A stretch of DNA of 64,000 bases from Sorangium cellulosum So ce56 (GTDB taxonomy: Bacteria; Myxococcota_A; Polyangia; Polyangiales; Polyangiaceae), in NCBI RefSeq assembly GCF_000067165.1, contig NC_010162.1, positions 10,237,001-10,301,000 of the forward strand. Reading direction: 5' to 3'. The notes under the pieces are model-generated. The model was not told where the DNA came from and made no database searches. It saw only the letters and a program-made list of their open reading frames with translations. Positions 36,594 through 43,992 of the stretch are shown here, piece by piece. Each line of letters opens with the position of its first letter. Positions within the stretch are counted from its first letter, which is position 1. A program made the translations under genes and the position numbers.

Positions 36594-36822
36594 GTCGGTC
36601 GGTCCTCAACCTCGGTCGGTCTCAACCTCGGTCGGTCCGCTGGTCCCCAACCTCGGTCGGTCCGCTGGTCCCCAACCTCGGTCGGTCCACTATCTCCGCC
36701 GGCCAGTCCTCAACCTCGGTCAGTCCTCAACCTCGGTCCGCTGGTCCCCAACCTCGGTCGGTCCACTATTTCCAGGTCCCCAACCTCGGTCGGTCCACTA
36801 TCTCCAACCTCGGTCGGTCTCC
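36594..36822 (+). repeat. Array D of the CAACSTCGGTC family (nine copies)
   Basis: CAACCTCGGTC starts at 36607, 36623, 36648, 36673, 36711, 36728, 36749, 36781 and 36805, most copies extended to CAACCTCGGTCGGT. Spacing varies from 16 to 38 bases. Linkers come in a few types (GGTCCGCTGGTCCC; GGTCCACTATCTCC; a TTTCCAGG variant) that recur in mixed order, so the array is a modular mosaic. It lies between divergent cysA and the epimerase gene. No credible coding frame crosses it. The rest of 36369-37008 has no gene. Confidence 0.92.
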
Positions 36823-37008
36823 AGTCGAACCCCGGAGCGAGCTCAGCGGCGCGGCGGGCTTCGCGCGGCCGGCTGCTGCCCGACTCAACGGAGGGCCCGA
36901 GGTGCTAGCATCGCCGCGCCGCGACGCGGCAGGCCCGGGACCGGAGGCCGCGGCGCGGCTGGACGAGGACGCGAGGCCGCGACGCGGCAGGACCAGGACG
37001 GAAGGCGG

Positions 37009-37968
37009 ATGCGTTGTCTGGTGACGGGGGTGGCCGGATTCATCGGCTCCCACCTGGCGGAGCGGTTGATCGAGCTCGGACACGAGGTGCTCGGGGTAGA
37101 CCGCTTCACCGACTACTACGCCCGCGAGCTCAAGGAGGGGAACCTGGCACGGCTGCGCGGCGAACCGCGCTTTTCGCTCTCGACGGCCGACCTCGCGACA
37201 GACGATCTCCGCCCGCTGCTCTCGGGCCGCGAGGTCGTCTTCCACCAGGCGGCGCAGGCGGGCGTGCGCCCGAGCTGGGGACAGAGCTTCGAGGTCTACC
37301 TGCGCGACAACGTGCTCGCTACGCAGCGGCTGCTGGAGGCCGCCAGGGCGCACGGCCACGTGCGCAAGCTCGTCTATGCCTCGTCCTCCTCCGTCTACGG
37401 CGACCCCTCCGGCAACACGGGGGATGTGCCCATGCACGAATCCAGCCGGACCGTCCCCCACTCCCCCTACGGGGTGACGAAGCTCGCCGCCGAGCAGCTC
37501 TGCGAGCTGTACCGCCGCAACTTCGGCCTGCCCACGATCTCGCTCCGGTACTTCACGGTGTACGGCCCCAGGCAGCGCCCGGACATGGCGTTTCACCGGT
37601 TCATCGCCGCCGTGCTGAAGGGCGAGCCGGTCCGCGTGTACGGCGACGGCGAGCAAACGCGCGATTTCACGTACGTGAGCGACGCGGTGCAGGCCAACGT
37701 CGACGCCATGGAGAGCGGCGCGGTCGGCGTGTTCAACATCGGCGGCGGCTCTCGGGTGAGCCTCAACGACGCGCTCGGGCTGCTGGGAGAGCTCGCGGGA
37801 CCCGTGCGCGTCGAGCGGGGAGAGCCGCAGCCCGGCGACGTCCGGCGCACCTGGGCGGACACCGCGGCGGCGCGGGCGGCGCTCCGGTACGTGCCCCGGG
37901 TGCCCCTGCGCGAGGGGCTCGCGGCGCAGGTCGCCTGGCAAACGAGGCGGCTCGGGCTCTGCCGGTGA
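37009..37968 (+). CDS. NAD-dependent epimerase/dehydratase (UDP-sugar 4-epimerase type)
   Basis: The 319-residue extended-SDR protein begins MRCLVTGVAGFIGSHLAERL, with the Rossmann Gly motif at residues 7-13. It has ASSSSVYGDP with the catalytic Ser and the YGVTK dyad with Tyr and Lys, then SLRYFTVYGPRQRPDMA and GDGEQTRDFTYVSDAV, as in UDP-glucuronate/UDP-glucose 4-epimerases. The product likely feeds surface polysaccharide synthesis. The substrate cannot be fixed from sequence. Its upstream region is array D. Confidence 0.93.
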   Translation: MRCLVTGVAGFIGSHLAERLIELGHEVLGVDRFTDYYARELKEGNLARLRGEPRFSLSTADLATDDLRPLLSGREVVFHQAAQAGVRPSWGQSFEVYLRDNVLATQRLLEAARAHGHVRKLVYASSSSVYGDPSGNTGDVPMHESSRTVPHSPYGVTKLAAEQLCELYRRNFGLPTISLRYFTVYGPRQRPDMAFHRFIAAVLKGEPVRVYGDGEQTRDFTYVSDAVQANVDAMESGAVGVFNIGGGSRVSLNDALGLLGELAGPVRVERGEPQPGDVRRTWADTAAARAALRYVPRVPLREGLAAQVAWQTRRLGLCR

Positions 37969-37984
37969 CGGGCGCTCCGCGCCC

Positions 37985-38728
37985 TCACGCGCCGGCATCA
38001 CCTTCGCGGGGGACGAGCTCGACCACGCGCGCCGCCGGCACGCGCGCGCCCACGATCTCGTCCGCGAGGTTGACCCAGCGCCCGCAGCGATCGAGGACGA
38101 CGCTGTCGGACGAGATCACGCCCGCCGCCCCCGCGAGCAGGCGGTCGGGATCGGGGACGAGCGTCGCCTCGATCGAGAGGGGCGCGCCCCCGAGCCGCTC
38201 CAGGATCCGCGCGCGCAGCCGCCCGGAGCTGGGGACGGCCGCGTCGAGGAGGAAGCGCGCGCGCGCCGCGCCGGCGCCGGACAGCGCGTCGCCGATCCGA
38301 TCGAGGGCCGCGTCGGTCTCCGCGATCGGCGCGTAGCTGCCGCGCAGCCCCGCGAGATCGCGCAGCGCCCCCTCCGGCCCGCGCACGAGCAGCCCGCCCG
38401 CGAGCGCCACCTCCAGGGTGATGATCAGGTTGAAGCCGTCGATGTTCGCCTCCGCGCCCTGGAGCGACGAGCACGGGGCGCAGCGCGCGAGGCGCGACGC
38501 CCGCTGCGCGTCCGAGCAAGCGGCCCGCTGCAGCGCGAGGCGCTGGCGTGCGGCCAGCTGGTGATGGTCGCCGGCGGTCCGGATCGCGGTGCGCAGCGGA
38601 TAGCCGCGGCCGAGGAGCCACGTCACCTCCTCGAAGGCCACGCGCAGCGTCCGGACGGCATCGGGGCCGAACAGCCGTTCGTCGTCCGGGTGTCCGCCAC
38701 GCGGCGCGCCGCTGTGCTCGTCCGCCAC
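37985..38728 (-). CDS. DUF434-family protein
   Basis: The 247-residue protein starts with GTG at 38728 behind GGAGG. Landmarks are RGYPLRTAIRTAGDHHQLAA and RQRLALQRAACSDAQRASRL near residues 40-80, the central NIDGFNLIITLEVALAGGLL, RDLAGLRGSYAPIAETDAAL, and FLLDAAVPSSGRLRARIL toward the end. These match my memory of the DUF434 family, which has no known function but conserved Asp/Asn and Ser residues suggestive of an enzyme. It ends 16 bases from the convergent epimerase gene. The family call is from motif recall and cannot be checked here. Confidence 0.78.
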   Translation of the reverse strand: MADEHSGAPRGGHPDDERLFGPDAVRTLRVAFEEVTWLLGRGYPLRTAIRTAGDHHQLAARQRLALQRAACSDAQRASRLARCAPCSSLQGAEANIDGFNLIITLEVALAGGLLVRGPEGALRDLAGLRGSYAPIAETDAALDRIGDALSGAGAARARFLLDAAVPSSGRLRARILERLGGAPLSIEATLVPDPDRLLAGAAGVISSDSVVLDRCGRWVNLADEIVGARVPAARVVELVPREGDAGA

Positions 38729-38729
38729 G

Positions 38730-38981
38730 TCACCCGCCTCCGCGGCGCACCGGCGCGCACATCACATCTCCGCGCATCGGGTAGACCCGCGAGTCGCCCA
38801 CGCAGGTGATGTACGCCATTCCGGACCCGAGCAAAACCCTGGTGACGGTGGCGCGCGGCGACCGCCCCGCCGCGGCCATCGACGGCAGCTGCCACGCCGC
38901 GATAGATCGACCTGCTGAAGGGCTGCTCGGAGCGACGGTCGGAGGATCTCCGCGCTCGCCGCTCGATACAGAAGGGGCCAA
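38730..38981 (-). pseudogene. PP2C phosphatase remnant with internal deletion
   Basis: The minus-strand frame contains MAYITCVGDSRVYPMRG, the strongly conserved VGDSRxY segment of PP2C-type phosphatases, preceded by TVTRVLLGSG. It then stops within a few residues (APVRRGGG), whereas PP2C continues for about 120 residues with two more metal-binding Asp motifs. The ending resembles the C-terminus of the second remnant at 39631-39756. The N-terminal DGxG metal motif is not found. It looks like an internally deleted, inactive copy beside the start of the DUF434 gene. Confidence 0.55.
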
Positions 38982-39173
38982 CAGATCAGAGGCCCTTCTG
39001 CCCGAACCCAGGACAACCCCCCCCCCGGGGGCGGTTGATGCCGTTCATCCTGGTCGTGCGGCCTCGGCGTGCCGTGGGGCCATCGGCAGCGCCGCGATGT
39101 ACAGGAGCGCGAGCCGTCATCTCCGCGCTTGCGTGCTCTTCTGGACGGGCGCCCTCGCAGCGGCGCCCGTCGA

Positions 39174-39425
39174 TCATTCGTGCTGGTCGTCGTGCAGCGG
39201 GAGCTTGAGCCATGCTCCGGAGGGCGGCGCGAGGTCCTCCACCGGATCCCCTCGATCGGCTCGCTCTGCTCTGCAGTGCGGGCAACAGAGCTCCGGATCC
39301 CAGTCGACGTCCTCGAGCCCCAGCTTCCGCAGCCACGCGAGCTCCCACATGAGCCTTGGACTCACGTGAATCACGTTGCCCGAACGACGCATGCCGCTGC
39401 CGCTGAACCGCCGAGGCTTGGCCAT
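39174..39425 (-). CDS. Small CxxC protein of unknown function
   Basis: The 83-residue frame starts at an ATG with GAGGAG six bases upstream, a strong ribosome site. It begins MAKPRRFSGSGMRRSGNVIH and contains ELCCPHCRAERADRG, a CxxC pattern that could bind zinc with other ligands nearby. The N-terminal half is basic and the C-terminal part polar. It is surrounded by gene remnants, so it may itself be a survivor of a larger module. No family is recognised. Confidence 0.6.
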   Translation of the reverse strand: MAKPRRFSGSGMRRSGNVIHVSPRLMWELAWLRKLGLEDVDWDPELCCPHCRAERADRGDPVEDLAPPSGAWLKLPLHDDQHE

Positions 39426-39630
39426 GAGCGCTCCTCTTGGGATAAGGGCACCCATTCTGCCGCTGACGAAACCGCTCGCCAAGCGCGCTCTCGCCGAATC
39501 CGAGATATCGCCAAAGCTTACGTTGGGGTGCGTGAAATTCTCAAAAAGTTCGGCATCTCGCCGCACGCGCACACGCTCGGGTCTCGGTGCGCCCGTGACG
39601 AGAGGCAGCAGCGCGTCATCGCCGCGCAGG

Positions 39631-39756
39631 TCACCCGCCTCCCAGGCGTGCCAGCACGCACGTCACGTTGTCCGGTCCGCCGTGCTCGTTGGCGATGTCG
39701 ACCAGCAGGCTCGCCGCCAGGCTCAGGTCCCGGTGCCTTGCCAGCACGCCCTCGAT
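39631..39756 (-). pseudogene. C-terminal fragment of a PP2C phosphatase
   Basis: The frame reads EGVLARHRDLSLAASLLVDI and continues ANEHGGPDNVTCVLARLGGG before a stop. The segment GGPDNVT, with its metal-binding Asp, is the last conserved motif of PP2C phosphatases. An in-frame TAA lies directly upstream, right behind the preceding gene's end, so the first 200 or so residues are missing. Together with the remnant at 38730 it indicates at least two ancestral PP2C genes here. Confidence 0.62.
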
Positions 39757-39770
39757 CCGCGCTCGTTACC

Positions 39771-40395
39771 TCAGCGCAGCCGCAGCGCTGCCAGCACCAC
39801 GCCGCACAAGACCCCCAGCACGAAGAGCACCGTGCCGACGAGCGCCAGGCGCGACCTGCGCTGGTCGGCCTCGCCCTTCACAGACACCGCGCTCACCCAC
39901 ACGTCGTCGTTCGCCTGCGTTGCCTCGCGCTCCTCGGCGGCCCACTTTTCCACCCAACCGGCCAGCTGCACGAGCGTCGCCTCCAGCCGGGCGTCCTCGA
40001 TCCCGTGCGCTGCCATCGCCTGTCGCGCCTCCACCTTCGCAATGCGCTTCTTCTCCGCCTCCGGCGTCATCGCGCACCACACCGGATCGGTCCACCGGCC
40101 GACGGAGGCTTCCGGGGTGTTGGACGAGACGCTCGTGTCCTTCGGCGTTCTCATCGCGCTCATCCTCACAGATCAGCCGCGACCACGCACGCAAGTACGC
40201 GAGCTCCGCGTCCTCCAAGCGACTCGCCACGTGCGCCTTCCGCCCGTCCTCGAAGTCGCGCACCGCGCGCTCACGCTCGCTCTCCGCGCTCGGCCCCGGC
40301 GTCGATCGCTCCTCTTCGCGGACGCTGCTCGTCGCTGCCGTGCTCCCGAGCAGCACCGACATCGCAAGCCACCCCGCCTGCAGCTCTCGCCTCAC
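39771..40395 (-). pseudogene. Frameshifted exported protein with C-terminal membrane helix
   Basis: A GTG at 40395 with GAGGGAG upstream opens a frame with a signal-like start (VRRELQAGWLAMSVLLGSTA) and a TPR-like helix pair (SERERAVRDFEDGRKAHVAS, RLEDAELAYLRAW). Around 40120-40170 the sensible sequence moves to another frame, with TPEAEKKRIAKVEARQAMAA and a final membrane helix LVGTVLFVLGVLCGVVLAAL before the stop at 39771. The first frame beyond that point is an Arg/Gly shadow. A single-base indel explains this, but two overlapping genes or a sequencing error cannot be excluded. Confidence 0.5.
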
Positions 40396-40600
40396 GGTCG
40401 CTCCCTCTTCCACGTAATGTCCGCCATCCACGTGCTCGCCCCTCGTTCGCTCGCCGCGCTCGGCCTCGCGCCGCGCGCACACGTCCGCCCTTCGTCGCTC
40501 CTGCCACGGCGCGCCGTCCCGTCCTTCGTTCCCTTCGTCATCACGCCGCTCCACGGCTGCGGCTCATGCTCCGCCGCAGCTGCAGAGCGCACCACTCACC

Positions 40601-41126
40601 TCAGAACGCCTGCACCTCGGCCTTCACGCCCGCAGCGCCCTCGCCCTCCGCGTTCGCGCCCACGCCGCCCGGGCCCGCTTCGCCCAGTTCCACCGTCGCT
40701 CCTTGCACCGGTGCCCTGCCCTTGTACGCGATCCCGATCGCGTGACCGCCTCGACCGCCGCCACCGGGACCGCCGGCGCCTCCCTTGCCACCCGCGCCGC
40801 CCGTGCACGCGTCGTGCAACGCCGTCGCTTCCTCGGACTTCGTCCCGCCGGGACCGCCCGCGCCTCCAGCGCCTCCCTCCTGGCCGGCGCCTCCCTTGCC
40901 TCCGGCTCCGCCGCGTCCTGTCTTCAGCGTCACCTCCTCGAACGAGAGCGTCGCGTTCAGGCTCACCAGCGCGATGCTCGCTCCGCCGGCGCCGCCGCCT
41001 CGGCAGCTGCGCGAGCATCGTCTCCGGCACGAGCCCGCGATACGGCGCGAGGCTCCGCTCGATCGTCTCCGCCACCACGCGCTCCGCGCGCAGCCGCTGC
41101 TCGTCGTTTCGATCGTCCTGTGACAT
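40601..41126 (-). pseudogene. Chimeric remnant: unrelated N-terminus joined to the C-terminus of a Gly-rich protein
   Basis: A strong ribosome site (GAGGAGG) precedes ATG 41126, and the frame starts MSQDDRNDEQRLRAERVVAE, a helical, plausible N-terminus reaching LVPETMLAQL. Near 41005 it degenerates into Arg runs, while a different frame carries GGGAGGASIALVSLNATLSF, then long GAGGKGGAGG-type repeats and the end EGAAGVKAEVQAF with a stop. The second part looks like the tail of a long collagen-like surface protein. A deletion that joined two genes out of frame is the simplest reading. Confidence 0.5.
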
Positions 41127-41275
41127 TCCAGCCTCCTCTCCGCGCGCGCTCCAGCGCTCCGTCCTGCGCATCCCTAGAAAATCGGCGTGTCTCCGAAGGG
41201 CGGCGCGGCCCCCTGCCGCCCCGGCCTGGCCGTCGCCGCTGGCCGGCGCGCCGGCCCGACCGGGGTTGCCGGCCT

Positions 41276-41505
41276 GACCGAGGTTGCGCCCTCCGGCCTG
41301 ACGGCCGGCCTGACCGAGGTTGCGCCCTCCGGCCTGACGGCCGGCCTGACCGAGGTTGCGCCCTCCGGCCTGACGGCCGGCCTGACCGAGGTTGCGCCCT
41401 CCGGCCTGACAGCCGGCCTGACCGAGGTTGCGCCCTCCGGCCTGACGGCCGGCCTGACCGAGGTTGCGCCCTCCGAGGTTGCGCCCTCCGAGGTTGCGCC
41501 CTCCG
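41276..41505 (-). repeat. Array E: 36-bp tandem repeat containing CAACCTCGGTC on the minus strand
   Basis: GACCGAGGTTG, the complement of CAACCTCGGTC, starts at 41276, 41312, 41348, 41384, 41420 and 41456, exactly 36 bases apart. The rest of the unit is GCGCCCTCCGGCCTGACGGC plus a short joint. From 41461 it decays into three 15-bp units (AGGTTGCGCCCTCCG). Because 36 is divisible by three, frames stay open across it and read as 12-residue repeats, but no start or ribosome site supports coding. It lies downstream of the kinase pseudogene. Confidence 0.93.
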
Positions 41506-41610
41506 CTGCGCTGAGGGCGACGCGCGCTCCGCCACCTCCATGATCTCCGTCCCCCGCGCCGTCCTCCGTTGGCTGCCCGGCGCGCGCCCGTCCCCCTCGC
41601 GGCCCGCCGG

Positions 41611-42420
41611 CTACGGTCCAGGCCCGAACGCCGCCGCCCGGACGCTCTCCAGATCCATCGGCGCCGTCCCGCCGGGCCCCAGCGCGGGCACCGGCGACGC
41701 GACCACCACCCTGGCCGACGGCTCCCGCCGCGGCACCTCGAGCGTCGGCCCCGTCACCGGCGCCCGGTAGACCGCACGCCGCCCCGGCCGGCCCGGGATC
41801 GGCGGCTCGTCGGGCGGCGCCGCCAGCGAGATCCGGCCCTCCGCCTCGTCCTGCTCGAGGCGCCTGCGCAGCGCGATCATGCCCTGCGCCATCTCGGCCA
41901 CCGACAGGTACCGCGCCGCCGGCTGCTTCGCCGTGGCGCGCCGGATCACCTCGTCCACGTACGCCGGCAGCCCCGCCCCCTCCGACAGCGGCGCGGGATC
42001 CGCGAAGAACTCTCAGTTCACGAGCTTCGTCCGGTCGTCGAACGCGTCGCGGAACGGGTGGCGGCCGGCGATCATCTCCCAGAGCACGAGCCCCAGCGCG
42101 TACACGTCGAAGCGCGCGTCCGCCTCGTTCCCGGCGAGGTTCTCGGGCGCCATGTACGCGGCCGTCCCGAGGCGCACGTTGCGCTGGGTCGTCCGCATCG
42201 CATAGGGGATGATCTTCGCGATCGAGAAATCGACGACCTTCACCATCCCGTCCGCGGTGAAGACGATGTTGTCCGGCTTCACGTCGCGGTGGATGATCTG
42301 GTTCTCGTGCGCCGCGTCGAGCCCCCACGCGGCCTCGAGCGCGACGTGCAGCGCGAACAGAGGCGACAACCTCCCCTGGCGCTCCAGGCGGGTGCCTCTC
42401 GGGCGAGCGCCCCTCCTCTG
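41611..42420 (-). pseudogene. Ser/Thr kinase pseudogene (N-lobe lost, in-frame TGA)
   Basis: The preserved part starts near LERQGRLSPLFALHVALEAA. It contains catalytic loop IIHRDVKPDNIVF, VVDFSIAK (DFG changed to DFS), GTAAYMAPENLAGNEADARF and YALGLVLWEMIAGRHPF. At 42013-42015 an in-frame TGA follows DDRTKLVN. Beyond it the same frame continues with LPAYVDEVIRRATAKQPAAR and the usual linker to a stop at 41611. Upstream, the Gly loop and ATP lysine are missing and the frame breaks near 42400. Loss of the ATP-binding lobe, DFS and a stop together indicate a dead gene. Confidence 0.8.
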
Positions 42421-42693
42421 GAGGCGCTGCTATCCATGTCGATACGGCGCCGCTGGAGTGCTCACCCGATCGACGCCTCCCCCTTCCAAGACGACGCGAC
42501 CGCCGGCCACCAGGCGCCCACGGCCCGGCGGCCCTCGCATGCCCGCTGGCCGCTGGCCTCCGGCCAATGGCCTCTGGCCAATGGCCGCGCAGAGCACGGT
42601 TCCGACAGGAGCCTTTGCGCAAAGCGGTTGTGAACGCGCGAGGCGCTCTCGCTAAGATGCACGGTTTCCTGGGGGAGGATCGGAGAGAGAACG

Positions 42694-43518
42694 ATGGCAG
42701 CCTATGGATACAGCTTCGTCACGGACAAGGCGTTCAGCGCGTTCGCGCGGGATCTCGAGCAGGGAGCGTGGAAGGGCGTCTCGATAGACAAGTACGATGT
42801 CCCGAACCGCACCCCGGCGGCGTCGCTCTTCGAAGCGCCCAGGCCGGTGGTCTGGAAGCTGCGCGCGCGCTGGAGCATCGCGGCGCTCGATGAGGCGCTC
42901 GGCGTCGCGTCGGCTGCGGTGCTCGCCGAGCTCGACGTGGAGTGGGACACCGCCCAGCGGGCGCTGCACCTGTTCCTGGCCTCGGCTGCCGAGAGCAAGG
43001 ATCCTGCGCAGCGCGACGCGGCGGTGCGGCTCCGCGGCGCCCTGCTTGCGGGGGCGGGTACCGAGCAGACCCGGTACACGTACGACGCCGAGGTCGACTA
43101 CGGCTGGCACCAGGTCGCGATCGTGGGCAAGGCGCCGCTCGCCGCCGACGTGAAGAAGGTCGGCGCCGGCGCGTACCTGAAGCGCGTCGAGGAGGCGACC
43201 GAGGCGCTCGCCAGGGGGCTCGGCCGCACCTCCGGCCAGAAGCGCGCGGTCGCGCGCTCGAAGCGCATCCGGGAGGCGGTGGTCGCGTGCACGCAGGCGT
43301 TCAACGCCATCCACGGCGAGATCGGCTGGCTCCTCGAGCACACGCCGAGCGGCAAGCAGCGCGATCTGCTCCAGGCGCTCCACGCACCGTTCCTCGCCCT
43401 CCTCGAGCGCAGCCCGCAGCGCGCGCCGGCGGCCGCCGCGCCGGAGGAGGTGGTGGTGGAGGAGGACGCCGCAGAGGACGCCGCGGAGCCCGAAGCGGAA
43501 GAGAGCACGCCCGCCTGA
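42694..43518 (+). CDS. Unknown protein with acidic Ala/Glu tail
   Basis: The 274-residue product begins MAAYGYSFVTDKAFSAFARD. The main part is mixed helical and soluble (TRYTYDAEVDYGWHQVAIVG, SKRIREAVVACTQAFNAIHG). The last 40 residues are Ala/Glu/Pro-rich. Codon use matches real genes. No domain is recognised and no membrane helix or signal is seen. It is followed by the 32-bp tandem array and is preceded by about 270 bases with short TGGCC-rich repeats (42541-42587). Confidence 0.73.
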   Translation: MAAYGYSFVTDKAFSAFARDLEQGAWKGVSIDKYDVPNRTPAASLFEAPRPVVWKLRARWSIAALDEALGVASAAVLAELDVEWDTAQRALHLFLASAAESKDPAQRDAAVRLRGALLAGAGTEQTRYTYDAEVDYGWHQVAIVGKAPLAADVKKVGAGAYLKRVEEATEALARGLGRTSGQKRAVARSKRIREAVVACTQAFNAIHGEIGWLLEHTPSGKQRDLLQALHAPFLALLERSPQRAPAAAAPEEVVVEEDAAEDAAEPEAEESTPA

Positions 43519-43578
43519 GCCGGCGGCGGAGCGCAAAGGAACCGGCGAGCGTTCACCGTCCCGCCTCCGCCGCCGCCC

Positions 43579-43890
43579 GCAGCCCTTCCTCCAACCCCTG
43601 CCGGCTCTCCGCAGCCCTTGCCCGAACCCCTGCCGGCTCCCCGCAGCCCTTTCTCCAACCCCTGCCGGCTCTCCGCAGCCCTTCCCCGAACCCCTGCCGG
43701 CTCTCCGCAGCCCTTGCCCGAACCCCTGCCGGCTCTCCGCAGCCCTTGCCCTCTCCCCCTGCCGGCTCTCCGCAGCCCTTGCCCGAACCCCTGCCGGCTC
43801 TCCGCGGCCCTTCCCCGAACCCCTGCCGGCCCTCCGCAGCGCTTGCCCGAACCCCCGCCGGCTCTCCGCAGCCCTTGCCCTCTCCCCCTC
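43579..43890 (+). repeat. 32-bp tandem repeat array (about ten units)
   Basis: Units beginning GCAGCCCTT (or close variants) start at 43579, 43611, 43643, 43675, 43707, 43739, 43772, 43804, 43836 and 43868. Each contains GAACCCCTGCCGGCTCTCC or a variant such as TCTCCCCCTGCCGG. The period is 32, with one unit of 33. Because 32 is not a multiple of three, reading frames shift from unit to unit and do not code. Units are contiguous with no unique spacers, so it is not a CRISPR array. It lies upstream of the GT2 gene at 43993. Confidence 0.92.
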
Positions 43891-43992
43891 CCGGTGACCG
43901 GCAGCACGTCCTGCCCTCGTTGCCGTCGCGCTTGCGGCGCGTTCTCGGACGGAACCGCGCCTTCTCGTGACGTTCTGCTATCCTCCGCCGCC

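Noticed and set aside
42541..42587. TGGCC palindromic repeats upstream of the gene at 42694
   Set aside because: Short and simple; consistent with local GGCC-rich composition and not matched elsewhere.
41174..42622. A 482-residue protein over array E and the kinase pseudogene
   Set aside because: The frame is Arg/Gly-rich and out of phase with the clear kinase homology; it stays open because of GC bias and the 36-bp repeats.
43579..43890. CRISPR-like periodic repeats of 32 bp
   Set aside because: Units are contiguous with no unique spacers and no cas genes are nearby; it is a plain tandem array.
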